This document shows positions 8,901 through 16,971 of a stretch of DNA of 25,378 nucleotides, piece after piece. This stretch comes from an uncultured Caryophanales bacterium. GTDB lineage: Bacteria; Bacillota_I; Bacilli_A; RF39; UBA660. Below the pieces are notes generated by a model that did not search any database, had not been told where the DNA came from, and saw only the letters and a program-made list of their open reading frames with translations. The position numbers were made by a program, and so were the translations under genes. The DNA lies in NCBI GenBank assembly GCA_947065955.1, contig CAMSXY010000001.1, positions 1 through 25,378 of the forward strand, given 5' to 3'. The stretch's first letter is position 1. Every line of letters begins with the position of its first letter.

Positions 8901-9953
8901 CATCATGCACAAGATGCTTATTTGGCAGCTTGTCTTGGACTTTATATTTTAGTACGCTATCCAAAATTAAAAAATGAGTTTATTTATAATTTATATCTTC
9001 AAAAGAAAATTGTTTTTTCAAATAATTCAAACCGTTATGGATTCATCTTGGATGGTATGGAAAAAGATTATGAAGATAAAGAACGTAGTGTATATTTAAA
9101 TATGCAGAATTTTCATGATTGTGTGAAGAAGACTATTTATCAAAATGATCCTCTTATTACAAGAAAATGCGAATTTTATAGTGGAGCTTTTTATAATCAA
9201 ACTTTATATAAAAAAGGGAGTAGTTCTTCTTTAGTTGAAAAAAAGAAAGGTTTAGATCCTTTGAAATATGGAGGATATACGGGTATACAGGAAGCTTATT
9301 CTATGTTAATTTCTTATGTAAAGAGAGGGAAAACAGTAAAAAAAATGATTGGAATTCCTGCTTTGCTGGATTCTATGGAAAGAAACGGACAAAATATATT
9401 AAAAGAGTATATATGTAAAAAAGAAGGTATTGATCATTTTACAATTTTAAAAAAATATATTGGACGTCATCAAGCAATTTTCTATAAAGGTCAACTTTGT
9501 TATTTATCTTCTAGTAGTGAGGTATTTAATGGTGTTGAGTTTATATTAGATTACGCGCATATGGAAAAATTTAAAGATACATTTAATTTGATTTATAATC
9601 AGGCTAAAGGGACTTTGGATGAACATTTGGTGGATGAATTGGTTGATTATATTTTAGGTAAAATGAAAATCGCTTACCCTTTATATCAATCAGAAAGAGA
9701 AAAACTTGAGTTATTTATAAAAGAAGGTTATTATATAAATTTGCGTTTAGAAGAAAAGATACGTTTAATTCGACAGTTATTTATTTGTTTAAGTGCAAGT
9801 CCTAGTCGTGCTGATTTGAAATTTTTAAATGAAAAACAGAGTTCTATTAAATTTTCGGATGCTATTGGAAGAAGAAGTGGTCAAAATATAGGAACTGGTA
9901 AGTTTATTTATACTTCCCTTAGTGGTCTTAGAAGGAATACTTATGAGTTTTAG
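5964..9953 (+). CDS. cas9: Cas9, type II-A RNA-guided DNA endonuclease
   Basis: A 1329-residue effector that uses the tracrRNA:crRNA duplex to cut invading DNA. RuvC-I is at the N-terminus (YYIGLDIGDASVGYAVIG, D9), followed by an Arg-rich bridge helix (ERRLFRSSRRHYERRRKR). RuvC-II carries FIEVARSDE with E770. The HNH domain has YEIDHIIPRS with H851 and the downstream NQCKK with N874. RuvC-III has FHHAQDAYLAACLG with H981 and D984. All catalytic residues known from SpyCas9 have counterparts. The C-terminal PAM-interacting region ends in an SLSGL motif. I chose the ATG at 5964, with GTGAGGA about 6 nt upstream; the GTG at 5952 lies within that site. The length fits subtype II-A. It overlaps cas1 by 11 nt. 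Confidence 0.97.
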   Translation: MEDYYIGLDIGDASVGYAVIGKDYHLVKNHSKNMWGARLFEPGKTAKERRLFRSSRRHYERRRKRIALLQRMFEEEILKVDATFFLRLKESFCWKEDSHYKKDYNLFIDSSYNDKIYYKEYPTIYHLRHKLMYSKEKMDIRLVYLGIHHILKYRGNFLYEGQNFDVKSLDVPSKIKSVLNIFAENFEMVDLTQMDQIDFSALENLFINKQISLKQKQEEIQELLKKCFFNSNQLKQFCLLLLGKKANLTVLFSLEGEKVEVNFSSSKYEEERENISLILGEKMDYVEQLFELYSNLFYKSMFSSDSSKVVTCLSEAMLQVYTKHEKDLKLLKKLLKEQDPTLYSSFFREKGDNSYESYIHNSSKFDYDALKKYLKKILSSISSPVVDQILEDIEKDNFLRKINVVQNSLYPYQVHLQELRQILYNQGQYYPFLLEKYDEKTTKIEQLFIFRIPYYVGPLNLNADENGNSRSFAWLTKRENEKITPFNFHQVVDVEKTAENFILRMTNFCTYLLTEKVIPKNSLLYTEFMVLNELKQIRVNGHKLPLVLQQKAIKELFLKQRVIKDSTFKKWLIKQNEYPFLNGNLEIKGYQKEDQFASSMGVFIDFIDIFGEITFQNQKMIEKLIEWITIFEDKKVLKQKIARSYPSLTEEILKKIISKKYQGWSRLSFELLTGTTGICYIDSFGEMFSIMDLLRTTEENFMQILCNKKYGFEEKIYHYNYKEEKSEITLEDVLRIPTSPSVKKGIWQSVCLTSELVSFMGYPPKHIFIEVARSDEKKKRTMSRIDKIRKQYLQMEKSLKEQIEYKKLMGELENYDVLDERVYLYFMQFGKCLYSSKPLNIHDLSSYEIDHIIPRSLIKDDSFDNLALVYKEMNQCKKADLTLKASIIEKQKPFWKLLQDHDFMSSKKYFNLCRKEFRAEDIEGFINRQLVETRQIVQHVIHLFNSIYKEDTVVSVKASLSSDYRKRYQLYKFRELNHFHHAQDAYLAACLGLYILVRYPKLKNEFIYNLYLQKKIVFSNNSNRYGFILDGMEKDYEDKERSVYLNMQNFHDCVKKTIYQNDPLITRKCEFYSGAFYNQTLYKKGSSSSLVEKKKGLDPLKYGGYTGIQEAYSMLISYVKRGKTVKKMIGIPALLDSMERNGQNILKEYICKKEGIDHFTILKKYIGRHQAIFYKGQLCYLSSSSEVFNGVEFILDYAHMEKFKDTFNLIYNQAKGTLDEHLVDELVDYILGKMKIAYPLYQSEREKLELFIKEGYYINLRLEEKIRLIRQLFICLSASPSRADLKFLNEKQSSIKFSDAIGRRSGQNIGTGKFIYTSLSGLRRNTYEF

Positions 9954-10848
9954 GACGGTTGTTATTTCAAGCAGTTGTAAATTATCGTATAAAAATGATT
10001 ATTTGGTAGTAAGAAATGAAGAGGGAATGAAGTCGGTACATCTTTCTGAAATCGAAACGGTTTTAATAGATTCTACCGCAATTTCATTTTCCTCTCATCT
10101 TCTTCTTGAACTTATAAAAAATAAGATTAAAGTGGTTTTTTGTGATGAAAAAAGAAATCCGTATGGGGAATTTGTTCCTTATTATGGTAGTTATAATAAT
10201 GTAAAAAAGATCCAGAACCAAATTTCTTTTAAAGAGCCTTTAAAAAAACAATTATGGAAAAAGATTGTTCAAAATAAAATAAAAAATCAAGCCTCTTTAC
10301 TTTTGCAAGTAGGAAGTGATAAGGGTGATTTGTTATTAAAATACGTGGAAGATGTTGAATTGGATGATCGCACAAATCGTGAAGGCCATGCTGCAAAGGT
10401 ATATTTTAATAGTTTATTTGGATTCGATTTTTCTCGTAGTCAAAAAAATGATATTAATGCAGCTTTAAATTATGGTTATTCTATTATTTTGTCTTTAATT
10501 AATAAGGAAATTGTTAATAATGGTTATCTTACACAAATGGGTATTAAACATAGAAATGAATTTAATTTTTTTAATTTGTCTTGTGATTTTATAGAGGTTT
10601 TTCGTCCTATTATTGATCGTTTTGTTTATTATCACCAGAAGGAAGTCTTTTCAACTACCTATAAAATGAATTTAGTTAATCTTTTGAATCATAAATACTA
10701 TTATTGTGGAAAACTTTATTTTTTATCAGATATTATTCGTTTATATGTGAAAAATATGCTGGACTGTATGGAAAAGGAAACTATTTTAAACGGAAAGGAA
10801 TTTTTGTTGAATGAGGGAAAGAATTATGCGAACGATCCTGTTTTTTGA
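9943..10848 (+). CDS. cas1: Cas1 spacer integrase
   Basis: A 301-residue type II Cas1, the catalytic subunit of the Cas1-Cas2 complex that inserts new spacers at the leader end. The metal-binding triad is visible: E147 in REGHAAKVYF, H203 in MGIKHRNEFN and E218 in FIEVFRPIID. The ATG at 9943 follows AGAAGGA by 6 nt; an upstream GTG at 9922 has no such site. It overlaps the 3' end of cas9 by 11 nt and cas2 by 23 nt, indicating translational coupling. Confidence 0.96.
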   Translation: MSFRTVVISSSCKLSYKNDYLVVRNEEGMKSVHLSEIETVLIDSTAISFSSHLLLELIKNKIKVVFCDEKRNPYGEFVPYYGSYNNVKKIQNQISFKEPLKKQLWKKIVQNKIKNQASLLLQVGSDKGDLLLKYVEDVELDDRTNREGHAAKVYFNSLFGFDFSRSQKNDINAALNYGYSIILSLINKEIVNNGYLTQMGIKHRNEFNFFNLSCDFIEVFRPIIDRFVYYHQKEVFSTTYKMNLVNLLNHKYYYCGKLYFLSDIIRLYVKNMLDCMEKETILNGKEFLLNEGKNYANDPVF

Positions 10849-11131
10849 TTTGCCGAGTGTTAGTTATTATGATCAAAAGAATTACCGAAAATTTCATAAA
10901 TTTTTATTACAGGAAGGTTTTGTAATGATGCAAGAATCTGTTTATTCAAAAATTTGTTTGGACTTGAAACAGTCTAAATTTCTTTATGATCGAATACGGT
11001 TAAATGTTCCTAAGAAAGGTCTTGTTCAAGTTCTTACTATTACAGAAAGACAATATAGTGGGATAGAATATATTATTGGAAAAAAGTCGAGTACTGTGAT
11101 TGATGATACAGAAAGATTGGTTATTTTATGA
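10826..11131 (+). CDS. cas2: Cas2, spacer acquisition subunit
   Basis: A 101-residue Cas2 with the ferredoxin-like first strand RTILFFDLPS, then KFHKFLLQEGFVMMQESVYSK and a second repeat ending VQVLTITERQY. Cas2 is the dimeric scaffold that bridges Cas1 dimers. I start at the ATG at 10826, 8 nt after GAGGG; the in-frame ATG at 10811 sits before that site. The gene overlaps cas1 by 23 nt and csn2 by 4 nt (ATGA). Confidence 0.95.
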   Translation: MRTILFFDLPSVSYYDQKNYRKFHKFLLQEGFVMMQESVYSKICLDLKQSKFLYDRIRLNVPKKGLVQVLTITERQYSGIEYIIGKKSSTVIDDTERLVIL

Positions 11132-11805
11132 AATTACAATGGAATCAGTTGGAAAATGAAATTTTGTTTTTAGATGATTTTATTAATGTAGTTGAATTTG
11201 AAAATAAGCATCTTTTTTGTTCTTTTATTGAGGATTTTCGAAAAGCTATTAATGGGGAAATAGAAGAAGGAATTTTGGTGTTTTATGAACAAGAGGAGGA
11301 AATTTCTTGTCTTCATAAGATAGAGTGTTATATTGATTATTTCGCAATTGATTTTAATTCTAAAAAAATCTTGAATACTTTTTATCAAAAGGTTTCTAAA
11401 AATATAGAAGAAGAAGGAATTTCCGTTTTTCCTATTTTATCGGATTTTTTGCAGAGAATAAAAAATTATTTTGAAGATTTTAATTTTGATATAACTTATG
11501 ATACTGATCTTACGATTGTAGATATTTCTAAGTTTTTGAAGGTGAAAGTTAATGATGAAAGGAAAACTGTCTTTGAGAAGATACTTTTGCTTTTAGATTT
11601 AGAAAGTGAATTTCATTTTAATAAAATAGTAGTTTTTGTAAATTTGAAATCTTTTTTGACTAAAGAGGAAGTTGTGAAGGTGTATCGATATAGTAAAATG
11701 AAGAAGGTTTGGATATTGTTACTTGAAAGTAATTTGAGTGGAGTTACTTTGGAATATGAAAAAAAGTTAATTATTTATAACAATTTAGATGAAATTGTAT
11801 TATAA
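11128..11805 (+). CDS. csn2: Csn2, type II-A adaptation protein
   Basis: A 225-residue protein, the usual size for Csn2, in the diagnostic fourth position of a II-A operon and overlapping cas2 by 4 nt. Csn2 forms a tetrameric ring that slides on double-stranded DNA ends and is needed for spacer acquisition. Visible family features are an N-terminal beta-rich region (FLDDFINVVEFENKHLFCSF), an acidic helical middle segment and a late KIVVFVNLKSFLT strand resembling the degenerate P-loop-like core. Sequence conservation in Csn2 is low, so the call rests partly on position. It ends 74 bp before the first repeat. Confidence 0.9.
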   Translation: MKLQWNQLENEILFLDDFINVVEFENKHLFCSFIEDFRKAINGEIEEGILVFYEQEEEISCLHKIECYIDYFAIDFNSKKILNTFYQKVSKNIEEEGISVFPILSDFLQRIKNYFEDFNFDITYDTDLTIVDISKFLKVKVNDERKTVFEKILLLLDLESEFHFNKIVVFVNLKSFLTKEEVVKVYRYSKMKKVWILLLESNLSGVTLEYEKKLIIYNNLDEIVL

Positions 11806-11879
11806 TATAGTTGATGTGGTTCTTATTTAATACCTATGATATAGAGTATAGCACTAGTACGTTTCTAAAACATTTTGAG
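11806..11879 (+). promoter_or_regulatory. CRISPR leader with pre-crRNA promoter and anchor
   Basis: TTGATG (11811-11816) and TATGAT (11835-11840) are 18 bp apart and would start the pre-crRNA near 11847. The leader ends in ATTTTGAG directly before the first repeat, close to the ATTTGAG leader-anchoring sequence that directs II-A spacer insertion. The perfect first repeats here and the degenerate repeat at the far end both place new spacers at this side. Confidence 0.85.
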
Positions 11880-13169
11880 GTTTTAGAACTATGTCATTTT
11901 AGATGGTATTAAAACAAGACCTAATACTTTTTTATCATCCTTTTGGTTTTAGAACTATGTCATTTTAGATGGTATTAAAACAGATGATATTCAGCTTCTC
12001 ACAACCAGTATGTTTTAGAACTATGTCATTTTAGATGGTATTAAAACTCTTTATTTATCATCTCGATCATTTCTTCTGTTTTAGAACTATGTCATTTTAG
12101 ATGGTATTAAAACATCAATTCAGTATCATAGATTCTAGCAACTGTTTTAGAACTATGTCATTTTAGATGGTATTAAAACCTTAAATCGGAAATAAAATCT
12201 GGTTTTTCAGTTTTAGAACTATGTCATTTTAGATGGTATTAAAACCATAGTTATTAAATTAACGGACAATTATGAGTTTTAGAACTATGTCATTTTAGAT
12301 GGTATTAAAACTATTTAGATGTATCAGCTGACTATATAATAGTTTTAGAACTATGTCATTTTAGATGGTATTAAAACCTATATTCAGTTAGTTCAAAATG
12401 AGCTTCAGTTTTAGAACTATGTCATTTTAGATGGTATTAAAACTATATACAAGTCATATTCTTTATAATAATCGTTTTAGAACTATGTCATTTTAGATGG
12501 TATTAAAACTAGGACCGATGAAGGTATAGCTAAATATTTGTTTTAGAACTATGTCATTTTAGATGGTATTAAAACGATTATAAATTGATAGTCTTTTTCG
12601 ATTTCGTTTTAGAACTATGTCATTTTAGATGGTATTAAAACATCAGTAATAAAAACTACTAAAATATATACGTTTTAGAACTATGTCATTTTAGATGGTA
12701 TTAAAACAAATTATATCAACATTGAATACAAAAAAATGTTTTAGAACTATGTCATTTTAGATGGTATTAAAACATACGATTACGACTTCTGGCATTTTTA
12801 CAGGTTTTAGAACTATGTCATTTTAGATGGTATTAAAACATAATATTCTTTTATACCTTTTTCTAATTTGTTTTAGAACTATGTCATTTTAGATGGTATT
12901 AAAACATACGATTACGACTTCTGGCATTTTTACAGGTTTTAGAACTATGTCATTTTAGATGGTATTAAAACATAATATTCTTTTATACCTTTTTCTAATT
13001 TGTTTTAGAACTATGTCATTTTAGATGGTATTAAAACAGATACGAATGTATTTACTCCTATGTTATCGTTTTAGAACTATGTCATTTTAGGTGGTATTAA
13101 AACTAAATATTCATCAGCAGTTACCCAACGATTGTTTTAGAACTATGTTATATTAAATGGTTTTGTTAT
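11880..13169 (+). CRISPR. Type II-A CRISPR array, 20 repeats and 19 spacers
   Basis: The 36-bp repeat begins GTTTTAGAACTATGTCATTT and ends TAGATGGTATTAAAAC. Repeats start every 66 bp from 11880 to 13134, so every spacer is exactly 30 nt. The first 18 repeats look identical. Repeat 19 (13068) has one A-to-G change (TAGGTGG), and the last repeat (13134) is degenerate in its second half. Two spacers occur twice (12774 = 12906, 12840 = 12972), leaving 17 distinct spacers. The repeat pairs with the tracrRNA anti-repeat at 5874-5908. No spacer obviously matches other parts of this window by eye. Confidence 0.99.
12774..13037 (+). repeat. Tandem duplication of a two-spacer block
   Basis: The 132-bp unit of two spacers and two repeats at 12774-12905 is repeated exactly at 12906-13037. 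The spacers begin ATACGATTACGACTTCTGGC and ATAATATTCTTTTATACC. Recombination between repeats or replication slippage is the likely cause. Confidence 0.97.
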
Positions 13170-13209
13170 TTTAAAAATAAATATTATAGTAACTATTGTT
13201 TTTATTATA

Positions 13210-13647
13210 ATGGATGAAAAGTTGAAAGGCAGTATTAAATTTAATTTAATATTGTTTTTTTATAAATGTCAAAGAAAAGGAAGAATTTTTGTAACACTTT
13301 TTAATGAATGCTACAACCTATCAACAATATATATATCTATATTATCCAAGAAGGACAGAAAAAGTAATAAAAGAAATTATAGTATGTTAAAGAAGGTTCT
13401 ATTGTTGAGGTATGCTTATGTATTTTTTCATAATAACGAGTTTGGGGAATTTACAATACATGATATTAGGTCAACTTGTCTTTTGGAAACAGAGGATTTG
13501 TCTTTGAAAATTTCGAATGCTTTAAAAAGTCTCATAAAAAGTGGTTTAATCCGTAGTACAGGAAAAAAAAGAAAAAACGCTAAATTATATTGTATTACAG
13601 ATCGGGGAATCTATTATATTACGCACTATAATAAAGAAATTAAATAA
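13210..13647 (+). CDS. Winged-helix DNA-binding-like protein
   Basis: A 145-codon frame directly after the array. The C-terminal 85 residues look like a winged helix: FTIHDIRSTCLLETEDLSLKIS, NALKSLIKSGLIRST, then a basic wing (GKKRKNAKLYCITDRG). The N-terminal 55 residues are Lys/Phe-rich and resemble no domain. The start is uncertain: the ATG at 13210 has no ribosome binding site and overlaps a TATAAT, and an internal ATG at 13384 would leave just the winged helix. A link to CRISPR regulation cannot be claimed; it is equally likely to be an unrelated or partly decayed regulator. Confidence 0.5.
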   Translation: MDEKLKGSIKFNLILFFYKCQRKGRIFVTLFNECYNLSTIYISILSKKDRKSNKRNYSMLKKVLLLRYAYVFFHNNEFGEFTIHDIRSTCLLETEDLSLKISNALKSLIKSGLIRSTGKKRKNAKLYCITDRGIYYITHYNKEIK

Positions 13648-13689
13648 ATTTTTTTTAATAAATTTGATATAAAAAATTCGGAGTATCTA

Positions 13690-13718
13690 TCGACAAATTT
13701 TGATAAATTCGTTATAAT
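13690..13718 (+). promoter_or_regulatory. Promoter of the SDR/PLP-enzyme operon
   Basis: TCGACA at 13690-13695 and TATAAT at 13713-13718 are 17 bp apart, just before the GGAGG of the SDR gene. Confidence 0.7.
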
Positions 13719-13736
13719 TTTACTGGAGGAAACTGT

Positions 13737-14477
13737 ATGGATTTTAAAGATCAAGTTGTCTTAATTACTGGTTCTAGTCGGGGGCTTGGAGCTAAAACGG
13801 CAATTGCTTTTGCTAAACATGGTGCTAAAGTTATTATCAATTATTATCAGAATCAAATAGAGGCATTAAAAGTTCAGAAGTATATTGAAGAACAATATCA
13901 TCAAAGAGTTTCCATTTATAAAGCAGATGTTTCTTTAGAAGAAGAAGTGCAAGGTATGGTAGAAGATATCATTTCTAAATATAGAAAAATAGATATTCTT
14001 GTCAATAATGCTGGAATTGCTATTGATACGATGTTTGAAGATAAAACTGTAGAAAATTTTCAAAAAATATTAAATGTAAATTTGATTGGAACTTTTTTGA
14101 CTAGTAAAATAGTGGGTGATTATATGTTAAAAGAAAAAAAGGGAAAGATCATTAATATTTCTTCTACAAATGCTATTGATACTTTTTATCCCATGAGTTT
14201 AGATTATGATGCTTCTAAAGCAGGGGTAATTTCCTTGACTCATAATCTTGCTAAACAATATGCTCCTTATATCCAGGTAAATGCAATTGCTGCTGGTTGG
14301 ATGAAGACGGATATGTGTAAAGATCTTGATTCCTCTTTTGAAAAAGAAGAAATAGAAAAAATATTTTTAAAACGTTTTGCTGATCCAGAGGAAGTTGCTC
14401 ATGTGATTCTTTTTTTAGCAAGTTCTTATGCTAGCTATATAAATGGTTCTGTTATTCGTGTAGATGGAGGTTATTAA
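13737..14477 (+). CDS. Short-chain dehydrogenase/reductase, FabG-like
   Basis: A 246-residue NAD(P)H-dependent SDR oxidoreductase. The Rossmann motif is TGSSRGLG (residues 11-18), the NNAG motif is at 90-93, and the catalytic S142/S143, Y157 and K161 (YDASK) are in place. The C-terminus ends in the typical SYINGSVIRVDGGY. TGGAGG lies 7 nt before the ATG. The closest functional type is 3-oxoacyl-ACP reductase, but its partner is a PLP lyase rather than fatty acid genes, so the substrate is uncertain. The stop overlaps the next start by 1 nt (TAATG). Confidence 0.88.
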   Translation: MDFKDQVVLITGSSRGLGAKTAIAFAKHGAKVIINYYQNQIEALKVQKYIEEQYHQRVSIYKADVSLEEEVQGMVEDIISKYRKIDILVNNAGIAIDTMFEDKTVENFQKILNVNLIGTFLTSKIVGDYMLKEKKGKIINISSTNAIDTFYPMSLDYDASKAGVISLTHNLAKQYAPYIQVNAIAAGWMKTDMCKDLDSSFEKEEIEKIFLKRFADPEEVAHVILFLASSYASYINGSVIRVDGGY

Positions 14478-15745
14478 TGGAAATAAATTTTAGTTCTTTT
14501 GGAATACCAGAAGATGTGGTTTCAAAAGTTTTACAGGCAGAAAAAGAAGTTGAAAATCAATTTTTAAAGGTAGACCAATTATGCGAAAAAAATAGTTTAA
14601 AGGTTTTATCCGCTTTTCAAAAACATCGTGTTTCAGAGATTCATTTTGGACAGACAACAGGGTATGGTTATAATGATATTGGAAGGGATACAACAGAACA
14701 GGTTTTTGCAGAAATCTTACATGCTGAAGATGCTTTGGTGCGTTCTCAGTTTATTTCTGGAAGTCATGCCCTTACAGTTACGCTTTTTGCTTTATTAAGA
14801 CCAGGAGATCTTCTTTTAAGTATCACAGGAAAGCCTTATGATACATTGGATGAAGTGATTGGAATTCGTGAAAATGCAAGTTCCTTAAAATCATTTGGGA
14901 TAGACTACCAACAAATAGATCTTGTTGATAATGAATTTGATTATGAAAAAATTGAAAATGTTTTAAAAACACAAAAGGTGAAAGTCATCGAAATTCAACG
15001 TTCCAAAGGATACTCTACTCGAAAAAGTATTGATATTAAAAAAGTGGAAAAAGTTATTCAAAAAATACGAGAAGTTGATAAAACAGTTATTATTATGATT
15101 GACAATTGTTATTGTGAATTTGTATCCGAGCAAGAGCCTCTTGAAGTGGGAGCTGATATTATGGTAGGCTCTTTAATCAAAAATTTAGGTGGAGGAATTG
15201 CCCCTAATGGCGCCTATGTGGCAGGACGAAAAGATCTTATTTCTTTAGTTGCAGAGCGTTTAACATTGCCTGGAGAGGGAAGAGAAGTGGGTCCTACACT
15301 GGGAATTAATAGGCAATTATTACAAGGATTGTTTTTAGCTCCTTCTGTTGTTGCAAGTGCTTTAAAAACTTCTATTTTGGCTAGTAGAGTACTTGAAAAT
15401 TTAGGATATTTCGTTGAACCAAAATATAATGAAATACGTGCTGATATCGTACAGAGTATTATTTTTCATGATCCAGATAAATTAATTCGTTATTGTCAGG
15501 GAATTCAAATGGGTTCTCCTATTGATTCTTTTGCTATTCCGCAACCTATAGAAACGCCTGGATATGAAGATCCTATTATTATGGCTTCTGGAAGTTTTAC
15601 ACAAGGATCTTCTATTGAGATTAGTTGTGATGGGCCTATTAGACCACCTTATATTGCTTATATGCAAGGGTCGTTAACATATCCTTATGGAAAAATCGCT
15701 ATTATGAAAGCTATTGCTTATTTGGAACAGAATCATGAATTTTAA
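14477..15745 (+). CDS. Methionine gamma-lyase/aluminium-resistance family PLP enzyme
   Basis: A 422-residue fold-type I PLP enzyme of the family annotated as aluminium resistance protein or methionine gamma-lyase-like (YnbB type). Visible signatures are HFGQTTGYGYNDIGRDTTE, the cofactor-contacting SQFISGSHALT, DNCYCEFV, and SLIKNLGGGIAPNGAY, where K235 is the likely Schiff-base lysine. It probably eliminates thiols from sulfur amino acids, but the real substrate in this family is not settled. It is translationally coupled to the SDR gene by a 1-nt overlap. Confidence 0.88.
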   Translation: MEINFSSFGIPEDVVSKVLQAEKEVENQFLKVDQLCEKNSLKVLSAFQKHRVSEIHFGQTTGYGYNDIGRDTTEQVFAEILHAEDALVRSQFISGSHALTVTLFALLRPGDLLLSITGKPYDTLDEVIGIRENASSLKSFGIDYQQIDLVDNEFDYEKIENVLKTQKVKVIEIQRSKGYSTRKSIDIKKVEKVIQKIREVDKTVIIMIDNCYCEFVSEQEPLEVGADIMVGSLIKNLGGGIAPNGAYVAGRKDLISLVAERLTLPGEGREVGPTLGINRQLLQGLFLAPSVVASALKTSILASRVLENLGYFVEPKYNEIRADIVQSIIFHDPDKLIRYCQGIQMGSPIDSFAIPQPIETPGYEDPIIMASGSFTQGSSIEISCDGPIRPPYIAYMQGSLTYPYGKIAIMKAIAYLEQNHEF

Positions 15746-16010
15746 TGATCCAAAAACTAGAGATTTTTTAGAAAAAGAATGGCAAAAGAGTATTTTGAAA
15801 AATTATGGAAATGGTCTTTTTCTTTCTCAAGAAGAGATAGTATTACTTCAAAAATATAACCTTTCTTATCAAGAGAGTACTTCTATGAAAGAATTTATGT
15901 ATCAAATCGAAAATGTTCTTTCCTATTGTGAAGAAGAAGATTATGAAGAACTAGAACAAATTTCGACAAAAATTTCGGACTTTTATTATTATAATTACGT
16001 AAAAAAATAA
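15735..16010 (+). CDS. Small acidic protein of unknown function
   Basis: A 91-residue protein rich in Glu, Tyr and Lys, with no motif I recognise and no membrane segment. Its ATG at 15735 lies 11 nt inside the end of the PLP enzyme gene, so it is probably made by coupled translation as the third gene of that operon. The C-terminal half (NVLSYCEEEDYEELEQI) is predicted helical. An earlier in-frame start at 15714 would extend it by 7 residues but has no ribosome binding site. Confidence 0.6.
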   Translation: MNFNDPKTRDFLEKEWQKSILKNYGNGLFLSQEEIVLLQKYNLSYQESTSMKEFMYQIENVLSYCEEEDYEELEQISTKISDFYYYNYVKK

Positions 16011-16043
16011 AAGTTCTTTTTTTTATTTTATAAGGAGGTTATT

Positions 16044-16901
16044 ATGTCAAAAATTAAAATATTTACAGATTCAGGAGTTGATTTGCCTTTATCTGTTTTA
16101 ATGGAAAATGAAGTGGAAATTTTACCTATTTATTATCGATTTTATCATGAAGATACAATATATGGAGGAGATTTAAAACTTTCAACAAAGGAGTTTTTTT
16201 GGCATTTACAAAATCATGATGTTCCCTATACAATGGGATGTAATCCATCCAATATATATGGTCGTTTTTTAAAGTGGATTCAAGAGGGATATGATATTAT
16301 TTGTGTATCTCTTTCTTCAATGCTTAGTAGTAGTTATAACCATATTTGTATGGTAAAAGAGGCTTTAAAAAAAGAGTATCCGAAAAGTAATATTTCTGTT
16401 ATTGATTCTAAAACGGGTTCTTTATGCCAGGGTCTTCTTTTATATAAAACGATAGAACTTAGTAAGAAAGGGCTATCTTTGGAAGAAATTACAGAATGGT
16501 TAGAGAAAAATAAAGAACACTATCACATAGAATTTTTTGTGGATAATTTAAAATATTTAACAAATGGTGGTAGATTTTCTAAAGTGGAAGTCGCTCTTGG
16601 AAATGTTTCAAATATGAAACCAATTATTCAAATCAATTCTGTGGGAAGTGCTGAACTTCTTATGATGCGTCGTGGTATTAAAACAGCTACAAGATCGCTT
16701 GTTGAAAATTTTTCTAAGAAAGCAGATACAAGTGAAAAAATTGGTATCATTCATTCAGATTATGCATATGGTATTATTGGGATACAAAATATGCTTGCAG
16801 GCCTTGGAATACAATATGATTCTTTTATTACAGATGTAAATCCTGTTATTGCATCTCATATAGGTCCGAAGGCTTTAGGTTTATGTTATCGAAAAAAATA
16901 A
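16044..16901 (+). CDS. DegV family fatty-acid-binding protein
   Basis: A 285-residue DegV/FakB-type protein. It opens with IKIFTDSGVDLP (the conserved TDS-x-x-D-L start) and has YTMGCNPSNIY and CVSLSSMLSSSYNH around the lipid carboxylate site, then VIDSKTGSLCQGLL, LTNGGRFS and a C-terminal HIGPKALGLCY. FakB proteins present fatty acids to the kinase FakA; no fakA is nearby. AGGAGG lies 5 nt before the ATG. It is separated from the previous gene by an A/T-rich, hairpin-like stretch (16011-16034). Confidence 0.93.
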   Translation: MSKIKIFTDSGVDLPLSVLMENEVEILPIYYRFYHEDTIYGGDLKLSTKEFFWHLQNHDVPYTMGCNPSNIYGRFLKWIQEGYDIICVSLSSMLSSSYNHICMVKEALKKEYPKSNISVIDSKTGSLCQGLLLYKTIELSKKGLSLEEITEWLEKNKEHYHIEFFVDNLKYLTNGGRFSKVEVALGNVSNMKPIIQINSVGSAELLMMRRGIKTATRSLVENFSKKADTSEKIGIIHSDYAYGIIGIQNMLAGLGIQYDSFITDVNPVIASHIGPKALGLCYRKK

Positions 16902-16910
16902 AAAAAAGTA

Positions 16911-16939
16911 TTGCAAAAAATTAAAAAATGGTATATACT
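16911..16939 (+). promoter_or_regulatory. tRNA operon promoter
   Basis: TTGCAA at 16911-16916 and TATACT at 16934-16939 have a 17-bp spacer, about 33 bp before the first tRNA. Confidence 0.75.
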
Positions 16940-16971
16940 ATGGTAGTAATCAACCCAGAGGGGATTCGTAT

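Noticed and set aside
11880..13134. Self-targeting spacers against the integrated element
   Set aside because: By eye I found nothing beyond 8-base matches (for example ACTTCTGG near 22063); a computed alignment of all spacers to the genome would be needed to claim any.
13206..13211. TATAAT as promoter of the winged-helix gene
   Set aside because: It has no matching -35 and overlaps the first ATG, so I use it only as an argument that the start codon is uncertain.
15482..15667. 61-codon minus-strand frame inside the PLP enzyme gene
   Set aside because: It is antisense to a well-supported enzyme with no ribosome binding site; the same holds for the other antisense frames inside the AIPR, cas9, csn2, integrase and relaxase genes.
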